Positions 8,609 through 17,559 of a stretch of DNA of 64,000 bases are shown here, in pieces. The notes beneath the pieces are model-generated. The model saw only the letters and a list, made by a program, of their open reading frames with translations, ran no database searches and was not told where the DNA came from. The number at the start of each line of letters is the position of its first letter. Positions within the stretch are counted from its first letter, which is position 1. The DNA comes from Oxalobacteraceae sp. CFBP 13730. GTDB lineage: Bacteria > Pseudomonadota > Gammaproteobacteria > Burkholderiales > Burkholderiaceae_D. The stretch covers positions 1,054,001 through 1,118,000 of the forward strand of contig JACYUQ010000002.1 of NCBI GenBank assembly GCA_014841835.1, in the 5' to 3' direction. The translations under genes were made by a program, and so were the position numbers.

Positions 8609-11600
8609 ATGCCAAAGTATTTCATCAACCGGCCGATCTTCGCGATCGTCATCTCGCTGCTGATCATGCTGATCGGCGGCATTGCACTGCTCAAGATGCC
8701 GATCGAGCAGTATCCGCCCGTCTCGCCGCCATCGGTGCAGATCCAGGCGAGCTTCCCCGGCGCGTCGGCCGAGACGATGCAGAACACCGTGATCCAGGTG
8801 ATCGAGCAGCAGATGACGGCGATCGACAACCTGCTGTACATGCAGTCGACCAGCGATGACACGGGTCAGTCGACGACGTCACTGACGTTTGCCGCCGGCA
8901 CCGACCCCGACATCGCCCAGGTCCAGGTACAGAACAAGCTGCAGGCGGCCGTCCCGCGCCTGCCGAGCGAGGTCCAGCAATCGGGCCTGCGCGTGACCAA
9001 GTCGACGTCCGACTTCCTGATGGTGGCGGCGTTCGTCTCGGACGACGACAGCATGACCAAGTTCGACATCGCCAACTACGTGGCCTCGAACATCCAGGAT
9101 CCGCTCTCGCGCATGCCGGGCGTGGGCAGCATGAACCTGTTCGGCACCCAGTACGCGATGCGCATCTGGCTCGACCCGGTCAAGCTGACGAGTTTCGCAC
9201 TGACGCCGCTCGACGTGACCGATGCGATCCGCGCGCAGAACGTGCAGATCTCGGGCGGCCAATTGGGCGGCACGCCGGCGGTCCAGGGCCAGACCCTGAG
9301 CGCCACCATCAACCAGGCGACCATGCTGCGCACCCCCGAGGAATTCAAGCGCATCCTGGTCAAGGTCCAGCCCGACGGCTCGTCGGTCCGCATTGGCGAC
9401 GTCGCGCGCGTGGCGCTGGGACCCGAAAACTACAATGTCGACGTGCGGTACAACGGCAAGTCGGCGTCGGGCCTGGGCATCCAGCTTGCGCCGAACGCGA
9501 ATGCACTCGACACCGCGGAAGCCGTGCGCGCACGCCTGAAGGAGCTGGGCGAATTCTTCCCGCCGGGCCTGCGCACCGTGTATCCGAATGACGTGACGCC
9601 GTTCATCGAGACGTCGATCAAGGGCGTGACCCACACGCTGATCGAGGGCATCGTGCTGGTGTTCCTGGTGATGTACCTGTTCCTGCAAAACTTCCGCGCC
9701 ACCCTGATCCCCTCGATCACGGTGCCGGTGGTGTTGCTTGGCACGTTCGGCATCATGTCGGGGCTGGGCTTTACCATCAATACGCTGTCGATGTTCGGCC
9801 TGGTGCTGTCCATCGGTCTGTTGGTCGACGATGCGATCGTGGTGGTGGAAAACGTCGAACGCGTGATGCACGAAGACGGCCTGCCACCGAAAGAAGCGAC
9901 GATCAAGGCCATGAGCCAGATCACCAGTGCGCTGATCGGCGTGGCCCTGGTGCTGTCGGCCGTGTTCGTGCCGGTGGCCTTCTCCAGCGGCACGGTCGGC
10001 GCGATCTACCGCGAATTCTCGCTGACGGTCGTGGCCTCGATGCTGCTGTCGGCGTTCATCGCGCTGACGCTCACGCCCGCGCTGTGCGCGACGATGCTCA
10101 AGCCGGTCGACCCCGAGCACCATGAAAAGAAGGGTTTCTTCGGCTGGTTCAACCGCTCGTTCGATGCGACCCGCGACCGCTACCTGGGCGGCGTGACGCG
10201 CATCCTTGGCCGGCGCGCCTTGTGGATGGTCGTGTACCTGGTGCTGGTCGGCGCGGTCATCGCCCTGTTCCTGCGCCTGCCGGGCGGCTTCCTGCCGAAG
10301 GAAGACCAGGGCTACATGTTTGTCCAGGTGCAGACGCCGGCCGGGAGCACGCAAGAGACGACGGGCCGCGTGCTGGAAGAAATCAGCCAGTATCTGCTGA
10401 AAGAAGAATCGGCAGTGGTGGAAGCCACCTTCATGACCAATGGCGCGAGCCAGCCGCAGCGTGGCCAGAACCAGGGCCGTTTGTTCGTGCGCCTGAAAAC
10501 CTGGGACGAGCGCAAGGACGAAGCGCTGGGCGTGTCGGCGCTGGCCAACCGGATCGCGGCGCGCTACGCCAACTACCAGGGCGCGACCATCAACACGGTC
10601 GAGCCGCCATCGATCCGCGGCCTGGGCTCGGCCAACGGCTTCTCGCTGCAGCTGCAGGATCGCGGTGGCCTGGGTCACGAAGCGCTGGCAAAGGCACGCG
10701 ACCAATTGCTCGAGCTGGCACGCAAGGAACCGAACCTGCAGCGCGTGCGCTTCACGGGCCAGGCCGACAATGCCACCTACAAGATCGACATCGACCGCGA
10801 AAAGGCCGCCGCGCTGGGCGTGAACCTGACCGAAGTCGACCAGACCTTCTCGACGGCCTGGGGCTCGCGCTACATCAACAACTTCCTCGACACGGACAAC
10901 CGCATCAAGCGCGTGTACGTGCAGGCCGATGCCCAGTTCCGCATGAACCCGGACGACATCAAGCTGCTCTATGCGCGCAATAGCGCCGGCGAGATGGTGC
11001 CGTTTTCGAGCTTTGCCAGCGCGCGCTGGGCCTGGGGCTCGCCAGCGATGGCGCGCTACAACGGCATCGAGTCGGCCGAAATCCTGGGCCAGCCGGCGCC
11101 GGGCTTCAGCAGCGGCGAAGCGATGGCGATCATGGAGCGCCTGGTGGGCGAACTCCCGGACGGCATCGGCTTCGAATGGAGCGGCATCTCGCTGCAGGAG
11201 TCGCAAGCCGGCTCGCAGGCGCCGCTCTTGTACGCGCTGTCGATCCTGGTCGTGTTCCTGTGCCTGGCCGCGCTGTATGAAAGCTGGGCGATCCCGATCT
11301 CGGTCATCATGGTGGTGCCGGTCGGTATTCTGGGGGCCCTGAGCGCAGCGACGGCCTTCGGCATGGAAAACGACGTGTTCTTCCAGGTGGGCCTGTTGAC
11401 CACCATCGGCCTGTCGGCCAAGAACGCGATCCTGATCGTCGAATTTGCGCGCGAACTGCAGATGCAGGGGATGGGCATTGTCGAAGCGGCGCTCGAATCG
11501 GCCAAGGTGCGACTGCGCCCGATCATCATGACGTCGATGGCGTTCATCCTGGGCGTGCTGCCGCTGGCCTTGTCGAGCGGCGCCGGTTCGGGCAGCCAGA

Positions 11601-11776
11601 ATGCCCTGGGCATCGGCGTCATCGGCGGCATGCTGACGGCGACGTTCCTGGCCACGTTCCTGATTCCGCTGTTCTACGTGATCGTCGCGTCGCGCGCCAA
11701 GACGCCGACGCATATCGATGACACGCCGGCCGGTGGCGAGGCGCCAGTCGCGCCTTCGCAGCCGCAAGCGCATTGA
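8609..11776 (+). CDS. RND multidrug efflux transporter, HAE1 family (AcrB/MexB type)
   Basis: At 1055 residues this is the standard length for a hydrophobe/amphiphile RND pump. It starts with the typical FINRPIFAIVIS first membrane helix and has two repeats, each with one helix, a large periplasmic porter loop and five more helices. Helix 4 carries the proton-relay pair in GLLVDDAIVVVENVER, and QASFPGASAETMQ is the family signature of the first porter domain. It should use proton motive force to export hydrophobic drugs, dyes or solvents. The operon has the adaptor but no outer-membrane channel, so a TolC/OprM-like protein must come from elsewhere. Confidence 0.95.
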   Translation: MPKYFINRPIFAIVISLLIMLIGGIALLKMPIEQYPPVSPPSVQIQASFPGASAETMQNTVIQVIEQQMTAIDNLLYMQSTSDDTGQSTTSLTFAAGTDPDIAQVQVQNKLQAAVPRLPSEVQQSGLRVTKSTSDFLMVAAFVSDDDSMTKFDIANYVASNIQDPLSRMPGVGSMNLFGTQYAMRIWLDPVKLTSFALTPLDVTDAIRAQNVQISGGQLGGTPAVQGQTLSATINQATMLRTPEEFKRILVKVQPDGSSVRIGDVARVALGPENYNVDVRYNGKSASGLGIQLAPNANALDTAEAVRARLKELGEFFPPGLRTVYPNDVTPFIETSIKGVTHTLIEGIVLVFLVMYLFLQNFRATLIPSITVPVVLLGTFGIMSGLGFTINTLSMFGLVLSIGLLVDDAIVVVENVERVMHEDGLPPKEATIKAMSQITSALIGVALVLSAVFVPVAFSSGTVGAIYREFSLTVVASMLLSAFIALTLTPALCATMLKPVDPEHHEKKGFFGWFNRSFDATRDRYLGGVTRILGRRALWMVVYLVLVGAVIALFLRLPGGFLPKEDQGYMFVQVQTPAGSTQETTGRVLEEISQYLLKEESAVVEATFMTNGASQPQRGQNQGRLFVRLKTWDERKDEALGVSALANRIAARYANYQGATINTVEPPSIRGLGSANGFSLQLQDRGGLGHEALAKARDQLLELARKEPNLQRVRFTGQADNATYKIDIDREKAAALGVNLTEVDQTFSTAWGSRYINNFLDTDNRIKRVYVQADAQFRMNPDDIKLLYARNSAGEMVPFSSFASARWAWGSPAMARYNGIESAEILGQPAPGFSSGEAMAIMERLVGELPDGIGFEWSGISLQESQAGSQAPLLYALSILVVFLCLAALYESWAIPISVIMVVPVGILGALSAATAFGMENDVFFQVGLLTTIGLSAKNAILIVEFARELQMQGMGIVEAALESAKVRLRPIIMTSMAFILGVLPLALSSGAGSGSQNALGIGVIGGMLTATFLATFLIPLFYVIVASRAKTPTHIDDTPAGGEAPVAPSQPQAH

Positions 11777-11783
11777 GGTCGCC

Positions 11784-12464
11784 GTGAAACTGCTTGTCAT
11801 CGAAGACAACGAACGCGTCGCGCGCTTCGTCACCAAAGGCCTGAGCGAAGCCGGGCACACGGTCGACCATGCCGACAATGGCCGCGACGGCATGGTCTAC
11901 GCCGTCACCGAGCCGTACGACGCCATCGTCATGGACCGCATGCTGCCCGGCGGGATCGACGGCCTGGCACTGATCGAAACACTGCGCCAGCAGGGCAACC
12001 GGGTGCCGATCCTGATCCTGAGCGCCCTCGATGGCGTGGACGACCGCATCCGCGGCTTGCGCGCCGGCGGCGACGACTATCTGACCAAGCCGTTCGCGTT
12101 CGGCGAACTGCTCGCGCGTCTGGACGCGCTGCTGCGCCGCTCGCAAAGCCAGGCCGTGGAAACCGTCATGACGCTGGGCGACCTGAGTGTCGACATGCTG
12201 GCGCACCGCGTCACGCGCGCCGGCAAGACGCTGGCGCTGCAGCCGCGCGAGTTCAAGCTGCTGGCCTATCTGCTGCGTCATGCGAACCAGGTCGTCACGC
12301 GCACGATGCTGCTCGAGAACGTGTGGGATTACCACTTCGACCCGCAGACCAATGTCATCGATGTCCACATCAGCAAGCTGCGGCAAAAGATCGACGCCGG
12401 CTTTCCCACGGCCCTTCTGCGCACGGTGCGCAATGCCGGCTACATGCTGACCGACCAGCCTTGA
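11784..12464 (+). CDS. OmpR/PhoB-family response regulator of the RND operon
   Basis: This 226-residue regulator has an N-terminal receiver (phospho-Asp in IVMDRMLPGG, Lys in TKPF) and a C-terminal OmpR-type winged helix (LAHRVTRAGKTLALQPREF, then VWDYHFDP and VDVHISKLRQKI). The GTG at 11784, 7 bp after the pump stop, was chosen because the receiver starts immediately (VKLLVIEDNERVARF); the longer upstream frame overlaps the pump gene. Sequence style is close to the CusR/QseB group. Its position inside the efflux operon suggests it controls the operon in response to a pump substrate. Confidence 0.92.
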   Translation: MKLLVIEDNERVARFVTKGLSEAGHTVDHADNGRDGMVYAVTEPYDAIVMDRMLPGGIDGLALIETLRQQGNRVPILILSALDGVDDRIRGLRAGGDDYLTKPFAFGELLARLDALLRRSQSQAVETVMTLGDLSVDMLAHRVTRAGKTLALQPREFKLLAYLLRHANQVVTRTMLLENVWDYHFDPQTNVIDVHISKLRQKIDAGFPTALLRTVRNAGYMLTDQP

Positions 12465-12478
12465 GCGAAGCGCACACG

Positions 12479-13933
12479 ATGCTCAGGCTCCCCAGTTTTT
12501 CCGCCCGTACGATCGCCATCGGTTACGGCCTCGTGACGCTGCTGGTACTGGCGATGTTCGCCGGGCCGCTGTGGTACGCGTGGCATACCAATATCGGCGA
12601 GGTGCGCAGCCAGCTGCTCAAGTCCGATGCCCAGCACCTGAGCAACCTGTTCATCCGCCAGGGCCCGCCGGCGCTGGCCGCCGCGATCGACAGCCAGGTC
12701 CACGGCGTGAACGACGGCGTGCGCAAGATCATGCTGTTCGTTGCGCCCGATGGCGCCAAACTGGCCGGTAATCTGCAGGCCTGGCCCGAGGGCGTACCGA
12801 ACCGCGATGGCCTGTGCCGGGTGACGATCGTGGTCGACGACGTGCCGCGCAACGTGGAGCTGGTGCGCGTGACGCTTGAAGACGGCTACCGGCTGCTCGT
12901 GGCCAGTAATCTGAATCGCTTCCAGAAGCTCGAACGCCTGTTCGGATATGGCCTGCTTGGGTGCGCGATCACGGTGCTGCTCAGCGCCGCGCTGGGTGGG
13001 CTCATGATCCGCCGCGCACTGCTGGGCCGCATGCAGGGCATCAGCGACACCACTGCCTCGATCATCGAAGGCAAGCTGTCGCACCGCCTGGTCGAACCGG
13101 GCGATGGCGACGAGCTGCAGCAACTGACGCGCACCGTAAACCGCATGCTCGACCAGATCGAGCATCTGGTAACCGGCGTGCAGGATGTCTCGAACGCGAT
13201 CGCGCACGACCTGCGCACACCGCTGTCCGAACTACGTGCACGGCTCGAGGAACTGTCAGTGGCACGGCCGGCGCCGGACGAGACCTTCGTCGAGATCGAT
13301 GCTGCGATCGATGATGTCGACCGCGTGATGGGCATCTTCAATGCCTTGCTGCGGCTGGCCGAAATCGACAGCGGCAGTCGGCGTGGCGGTTTCGTCGACG
13401 TCGACCTGGCGGCGCTGGGCGCCGAAGTGACCGAGTTTTATGCACCGGTCGCCGAACTGAAGGACATCGCGCTGGGCTTTGACGGCCCGCACGACCTGCA
13501 TGTGGTGGGCGACCCCGTGCTGCTGGCGCAGGCACTGGGCAATATGGTCGACAATGCGCTCAAGTATGCGCCGGTGCGCGGCGCGATCGCGATCTCTGCG
13601 CAGCGCATCGATGCCGACACCGTGCAGATCGTCGTGGCCGACAACGGCCCCGGTATTCCCGTGCACGAACGCACGCGCGTCATCGAGCGCTTCTACCGGG
13701 TCGATGCGAGCCGCGGCACGCCGGGTGTGGGGCTGGGCCTGAGCGTGGTCTCGGCGGTGGCGCGGCTGCATGGCGGCACCCTGACGCTGGCGGACAACCA
13801 TCCCGGGCTGCGGGCCACGCTGCATATCGGCGCCATGACGCCGGCGACTTCGGCATCGACCTCGGCACGAGCTTCGGGTTCGGGTTTGGGTTTGGGTTCG
13901 GGTTCGGGTTCAACGTCGACCTCTGGCGCCTGA
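12479..13933 (+). CDS. Membrane sensor histidine kinase of the RND operon
   Basis: This 484-residue EnvZ/CusS-like kinase has one membrane helix (about 12-35), a periplasmic sensor region of about 115 residues, and a second helix (about 155-180). It continues with HAMP, HisKA with His243 in AHDLRTPLSE, and HATPase with a VGLGLSVV box. ATG 12479 is 14 bp after the regulator stop; an in-frame TTG at 12461 would overlap it. The C-terminus ends in a low-complexity Gly/Ser/Leu/Thr tail encoded by hexanucleotide repeats. It is the cognate kinase of the regulator just upstream. Confidence 0.92.
   Translation: MLRLPSFSARTIAIGYGLVTLLVLAMFAGPLWYAWHTNIGEVRSQLLKSDAQHLSNLFIRQGPPALAAAIDSQVHGVNDGVRKIMLFVAPDGAKLAGNLQAWPEGVPNRDGLCRVTIVVDDVPRNVELVRVTLEDGYRLLVASNLNRFQKLERLFGYGLLGCAITVLLSAALGGLMIRRALLGRMQGISDTTASIIEGKLSHRLVEPGDGDELQQLTRTVNRMLDQIEHLVTGVQDVSNAIAHDLRTPLSELRARLEELSVARPAPDETFVEIDAAIDDVDRVMGIFNALLRLAEIDSGSRRGGFVDVDLAALGAEVTEFYAPVAELKDIALGFDGPHDLHVVGDPVLLAQALGNMVDNALKYAPVRGAIAISAQRIDADTVQIVVADNGPGIPVHERTRVIERFYRVDASRGTPGVGLGLSVVSAVARLHGGTLTLADNHPGLRATLHIGAMTPATSASTSARASGSGLGLGSGSGSTSTSGA
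13873..13908 (+). repeat. TTYGGG hexanucleotide repeat inside the kinase gene
   Basis: Six consecutive copies of TTCGGG or TTTGGG lie near the 3' end of the kinase and encode an alternating Gly-Ser/Gly-Leu tail. Units are multiples of three, so copy changes would alter tail length, not the frame. Confidence 0.7.
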
Positions 13934-14011
13934 CCTGCCGGCCACATTTGCGCTACAGTGTGGCCTTTATTGGCGCCCCATTCTGTCGGGCCACATTCAC
14001 GGGAGAGCCCC

Positions 14012-15094
14012 ATGCCTGACCCAGTTCCACCAAACGGCGACCTGACCAGGCGCGCCGACGACTACTTCCTACGCCACCTCGGCGTCGCGTTCGAGGCGCT
14101 GGCAGCGCCGGTGGATCCCATCAACCCGACCGGCTTGCCGGCCCGCGCGACCAGCGTCTACCGCGCCATCATCGAAGCGCGCCAGGGCGACGAAGACGTC
14201 CAGCCGCGCGGGGTCTGGCAGCGGCAACCGAAGCGCTCGGACTGGCCCCACGTGAGCAACCTGGCCGCCAGCGCCTTGCGCTCCCAGGGCAAAGACCTGC
14301 AACTGGCGGCGTGGTTGTGCGAGTCCCAGGTCCACGAACACGGCTTCCCCGCACTGGCCCCTTGCCTGCTGCTGGTGCACACGCTGTGCGATCGTTACTG
14401 GACCACGCTGCATCCGCAGCTGGACAACGACAACGCTGACGCCCGCGCGAACATCCTCGGTTGGCTTGACCAGAAACTGACCCCGACGCTACGCCAGGCG
14501 CCGCTGCTGACAATGGAAGATGGACGCGCCCACACCTGGGCCGATCTGGAGCACGCCACGCCGGACCATGGCGGCCACGACACCGCCGACACCGCACTGC
14601 AGTCCCTGCCCACAGCGATGCTGAGCGAGCGCATCACGGCACTGGAAGACGCACACGAGGCGATCATCCTCGTGCACCGCAGTTTCGACGCGCATCCGGG
14701 CGCGAGCACGCCACGCCTGAGCGCACTGGCAGACCAGGTCGACGCGATCCTCACCCGCCTGTACGCCGAACAACAAGCACGCACCCCGCCGCCCGCTGAT
14801 AAGCCAATCGAACCACCGCCCGCGCCATCGCCAGCAAACAGCACCGAACCGCACCAATTCCGCGACCGCGCCGATGCCTACGCCTGCCTGGCAGCCGCCG
14901 CCGCCTACCTCGCCCACCTCGAGCCGCACAGCCCCACGCCGTACCTGGTCAAACGCGCCGTCGAATGGGGCAATATGAACACGGGCGCCCTCTACCAGGA
15001 GCTCTTCATCCGCCTGGGCGGCCAACTGAGTATTTTCGACATGGTCGGCAGCAACATGCTCCCCACCCCGCAAACCCCTACCCCACCCCAATAA
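14012..15094 (+). CDS. tssA: Type VI secretion protein TssA (orphan)
   Basis: This is a 360-residue TssA/ImpA protein. The N-terminal ImpA_N domain (about 20-130) shows the GVWQRQPKRSDWPHVSNLA and KDLQLAAWLCES segments. A Pro/Ala linker (about 250-285) leads to the C-terminal TssA domain with the hallmark LEPHSPTPYLVKRAVEWGNM. TssA helps prime baseplate assembly and sheath polymerisation in the cytoplasm. ATG 14012 was chosen because gggagag lies just upstream. No other type VI gene is visible on either side, so this copy is detached from a main cluster. It is followed by repeats. Confidence 0.88.
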   Translation: MPDPVPPNGDLTRRADDYFLRHLGVAFEALAAPVDPINPTGLPARATSVYRAIIEARQGDEDVQPRGVWQRQPKRSDWPHVSNLAASALRSQGKDLQLAAWLCESQVHEHGFPALAPCLLLVHTLCDRYWTTLHPQLDNDNADARANILGWLDQKLTPTLRQAPLLTMEDGRAHTWADLEHATPDHGGHDTADTALQSLPTAMLSERITALEDAHEAIILVHRSFDAHPGASTPRLSALADQVDAILTRLYAEQQARTPPPADKPIEPPPAPSPANSTEPHQFRDRADAYACLAAAAAYLAHLEPHSPTPYLVKRAVEWGNMNTGALYQELFIRLGGQLSIFDMVGSNMLPTPQTPTPPQ

Positions 15095-15109
15095 GCCCAA
15101 TCAAAATCA

Positions 15110-15174
15110 GGGTCAGAGTCGAATTGTTTGCCAACTTAAATAAATCAATTGTTTATTAATTCGACTCTGACCCC
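15110..15174. repeat. Palindromic repeat element 1 (full, 65 bp)
   Basis: The left arm gggtcagagtcgaatt (15110-15125) and right arm aattcgactctgaccc (15158-15173) are perfect inverted repeats around a 32-nt AT-rich centre. It is the first of four copies between the convergent tssA and YitT genes. Confidence 0.85.
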
Positions 15175-15204
15175 AATTAATTTGCAAGATTAACTGCTGA
15201 GCTT

Positions 15205-15266
15205 AGGGTCGGAGTCGAATTGTTTGACAACTTTGGGTAATTGCCCATTAATTCTACTCTGACCCT
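15205..15266. repeat. Palindromic repeat element 2 (full, 62 bp)
   Basis: The left arm is 15205-15221 and the right arm 15250-15266, with two mismatches between arms (ggag and ctac variants). Length and centre (tttgacaactttgggtaatt) closely match the element at 37524-37585. Confidence 0.85.
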
Positions 15267-15372
15267 AATTGTTCAAAATGATTTGCAGGCGTCTATGAAT
15301 GCATTCTGGAAATTAATTGCACGAGAGGATTTTCCTAGTATTGGATAGCGCTAACAACAGCAAAAAACAATG

Positions 15373-15438
15373 AGGGTCAGAGTCGAATTGTTTGTCAATT
15401 TTTTTAAATCAATTGAAAAACAATTCGACTCTGACCCT
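15373..15438. repeat. Palindromic repeat element 3 (full, 66 bp)
   Basis: The arms agggtcagagtcgaatt (15373-15389) and its exact reverse complement (15422-15438) flank a T- and A-rich centre. The stretch 15267-15372 between elements 2 and 3 shows no gene. Confidence 0.85.
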
Positions 15439-15513
15439 AATTTTTATGCAATGTTCGACAGGCTCATCTGCAAGAGCCCGAATATGGCCGTTTGCTAAAG
15501 GCTATTACCCAAT

Positions 15514-15530
15514 AATTCGACTCTGACCCT
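15514..15530. repeat. Solo right arm of the palindromic repeat
   Basis: aattcgactctgaccct occurs without a left arm, preceded by attacccaat as in other solo units. It lies 12 bp from the YitT stop codon. Confidence 0.75.
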
Positions 15531-15542
15531 AATTGTTGGGGG

Positions 15543-16181
15543 TTAGCTGCCGAAGTAGCGGCCGGCGCGGTGCCAGGCCATGACCATGCCGCTCATGGCG
15601 ACGGCGCTCAGGGCGGACCAGGCGACCAGGTGCGGGGCGACCAGCAGCAGTGCCAGTGCCAGGATGACGCTGTCGATCATGATCTGGGTGCGGCCGGCGT
15701 TGATGTTGTACTGCTTTTGCAGCCACAGCGTGACGATGCCCGTGCCGCCGACGCCGGCGCCGTGGCGCGCGAGTGCCAGGATGCCCATGCCGCAGAAGGT
15801 GCCGCCGCCCAAGGCTGCCACGGCCGGATGCACGCGGTCAATGACCAGCACGAACGGCATGATCTTGAGCAGGCCCATGATCATCGCGCTGCCGGCCAGC
15901 GACTTGATCGTGAAGCGCGCGCCCATGAAGAAGTAACCAAACAGAAAGAACGGCACGTTGATCATCATGAACAACGTACCGACCGACACGCCGGTCGAGT
16001 ACGACGTCAACAGGGCGATGCCGGCGACACCACCGGTCAGCAGCCCCGCTGCATGCAACAGCACGATGCCGATCACGACGAACAGCACGCCGACGATGAT
16101 GCCGTAGACGTCATCGAGCGTCGAATGCGGCTTGACCTCGATGATCGGGCGCGATGGCTTGCTTGGGGAGCCTGGATACAT
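15543..16181 (-). CDS. YitT-family membrane protein
   Basis: This 212-residue integral membrane protein has about five or six hydrophobic helices and Gly-rich turns (HAAGLLTGGVAGIALL, GGGTFCGMGILALARHGAGVGGTG). These are typical of the YitT/DUF161 N-terminal region, here without the cytoplasmic DUF2179 tail usual in Firmicutes. ATG 16181 is the best start; a GTG at 16193 adds four residues, and neither has a clear ribosome binding site. The function of the family is not established. It converges on tssA across the repeat cluster and has no operon partner. Confidence 0.75.
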   Translation of the reverse strand: MYPGSPSKPSRPIIEVKPHSTLDDVYGIIVGVLFVVIGIVLLHAAGLLTGGVAGIALLTSYSTGVSVGTLFMMINVPFFLFGYFFMGARFTIKSLAGSAMIMGLLKIMPFVLVIDRVHPAVAALGGGTFCGMGILALARHGAGVGGTGIVTLWLQKQYNINAGRTQIMIDSVILALALLLVAPHLVAWSALSAVAMSGMVMAWHRAGRYFGS

Positions 16182-16547
16182 GACAGACTGACTCACGCCC
16201 GCACCATCGCGCAAGCAGGACCAGGCCGCGATGCGCACGTCGGCGCGAGCGCTATCACCACGCGAGCGGGAAAGTGGCGGCGCGGGGCTGCGCACACGGA
16301 ATCGGCAAGCGTCGGGCTAGAGTTCATGGTCCTCGGATGATCGGATGGGTAAGAGAAGCTGCGAGCGGCGCAGGTCTGGTCGAAAGACGCAAACACGCAA
16401 GCTACGGCGCGCTACAGCCCGCCATTATCGCCCATGTTGCGGCGCAGTGTCGAGCCGCACGAACTGGCCATGTCGCGAATGAGCGAATGGATGGTGCGCT
16501 GCACCTTGGCGGTGCACGAACAGCGCCCATTGCGCCGCTGCGGTGCG
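16182..16547. other. Non-coding gap upstream of the YitT-family gene
   Basis: This 366-bp stretch lies between the start of the YitT gene and the stop of the dmlR-like gene, both on the minus strand. It should hold the YitT promoter. No supported coding region, hairpin or repeat was found. Confidence 0.4.
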
Positions 16548-17465
16548 CTACACGCCAGGATCCGGTGCCTCACCTGCCGCCAGTTCGCGCTCGAGAAATT
16601 CAACGCACACCCGCACCTTGGCCGAATTCCCCAGCCGCTGCGGATACACGGCCCACACATTGGCTTCCTGCGCAAACTCCGGCAGGATCTGCACCAGCTG
16701 CCCGGCCGCCAGCAGCGGCTGCGCGTGCCAGCGCGAACGCAGCACGATCCCGGCGCCATCCAGCGCCCAGCGCAGCGCGATCTCACCATGATTTGTCGAC
16801 AGCGCGCCCGATACCTTCACCGTCTCCTCAACGCCTTTCGCGCGCAGCCGCCACACGCCAAACGGATGGTCGCGCTCCTTGATCACCAGGCACTGGTGGC
16901 CCGCCAGATCCTGCAGCGTGCGCGGCGTGCCATGCTGCGCCAGGTACGCAGGCGCCGCGCACAGGATGCGGTGATTGACCATCAGCCGCCGCGCGATCAG
17001 CTGCGGCGCGATCTCGTCACCGATCCGCACATCCAGATCGAACCCTTCAGCCACCGGATCGACCAGCCGGTCGAACACCTCGAAACGGATCTGCAGCGCC
17101 GGATACGCGCGCGCCAGCCGGGCAATCGCCGGTGCGACGACCTGGCGGCCGAAGCCGAAGCTGCTGCACACGCGCAGCTGGCCGCTGGGCGCCCGGCGCC
17201 GCTCGGCCGATTCCTCGATCAGCTCATCCAGGCTGGCGAGGATTGCCTGCGCCCGTTCAAACGCCTGCGCCCCATCCTCGGTGATGACGACGCGCCGCGT
17301 CGTGCGCTGGAACAGCCGCACGCCCAGCGCAGCCTCGAGCACCCCGATCCGCTTGCTGACATACGCGGCCGACATGCCCAGCGCCTGCGCGGCGCCCGCA
17401 AACGACCGCTGACGCGCCACGGTCACGAACACCCGCAGATCAGCATTCTCCAACAGATTATTCAC
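16548..17465 (-). CDS. LysR-family regulator of the adjacent malate/tartrate dehydrogenase (DmlR-like)
   Basis: This 305-residue LysR protein has the winged-helix region at residues about 8-66 (FAGAAQALGMSAAYVSKRIGVLE) and a substrate-binding domain from about 95. It is divergently transcribed from the dehydrogenase at 17560 across a 94-bp gap, the same arrangement as dmlR-dmlA in E. coli, where DmlR activates dmlA on D-malate. The recognition helix resembles the DmlR subgroup. The assignment to that function rests mostly on this arrangement. Confidence 0.8.
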   Translation of the reverse strand: MNNLLENADLRVFVTVARQRSFAGAAQALGMSAAYVSKRIGVLEAALGVRLFQRTTRRVVITEDGAQAFERAQAILASLDELIEESAERRRAPSGQLRVCSSFGFGRQVVAPAIARLARAYPALQIRFEVFDRLVDPVAEGFDLDVRIGDEIAPQLIARRLMVNHRILCAAPAYLAQHGTPRTLQDLAGHQCLVIKERDHPFGVWRLRAKGVEETVKVSGALSTNHGEIALRWALDGAGIVLRSRWHAQPLLAAGQLVQILPEFAQEANVWAVYPQRLGNSAKVRVCVEFLERELAAGEAPDPGV

Positions 17466-17559
17466 GCTCCGTGTTCCTTAACACCACAAGAACCAGCATT
17501 ATAAACAAGGCGTTTTGCACTATTCTTGAACCATTCAGATCAGCTCAGAGGAGACACCC

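Noticed and set aside
8879..11893. A 1004-codon open frame antisense to the RND pump
   Set aside because: It is a high-GC shadow of the pump gene; its translation is His/Arg/Gln-rich without domains, while the plus strand has full family motifs.
15100..15540. CRISPR array suggested by the regularly recurring repeats
   Set aside because: Units are inverted pairs with variable spacing and AT-rich centres, not uniform direct repeats with unique spacers; no cas genes are present.
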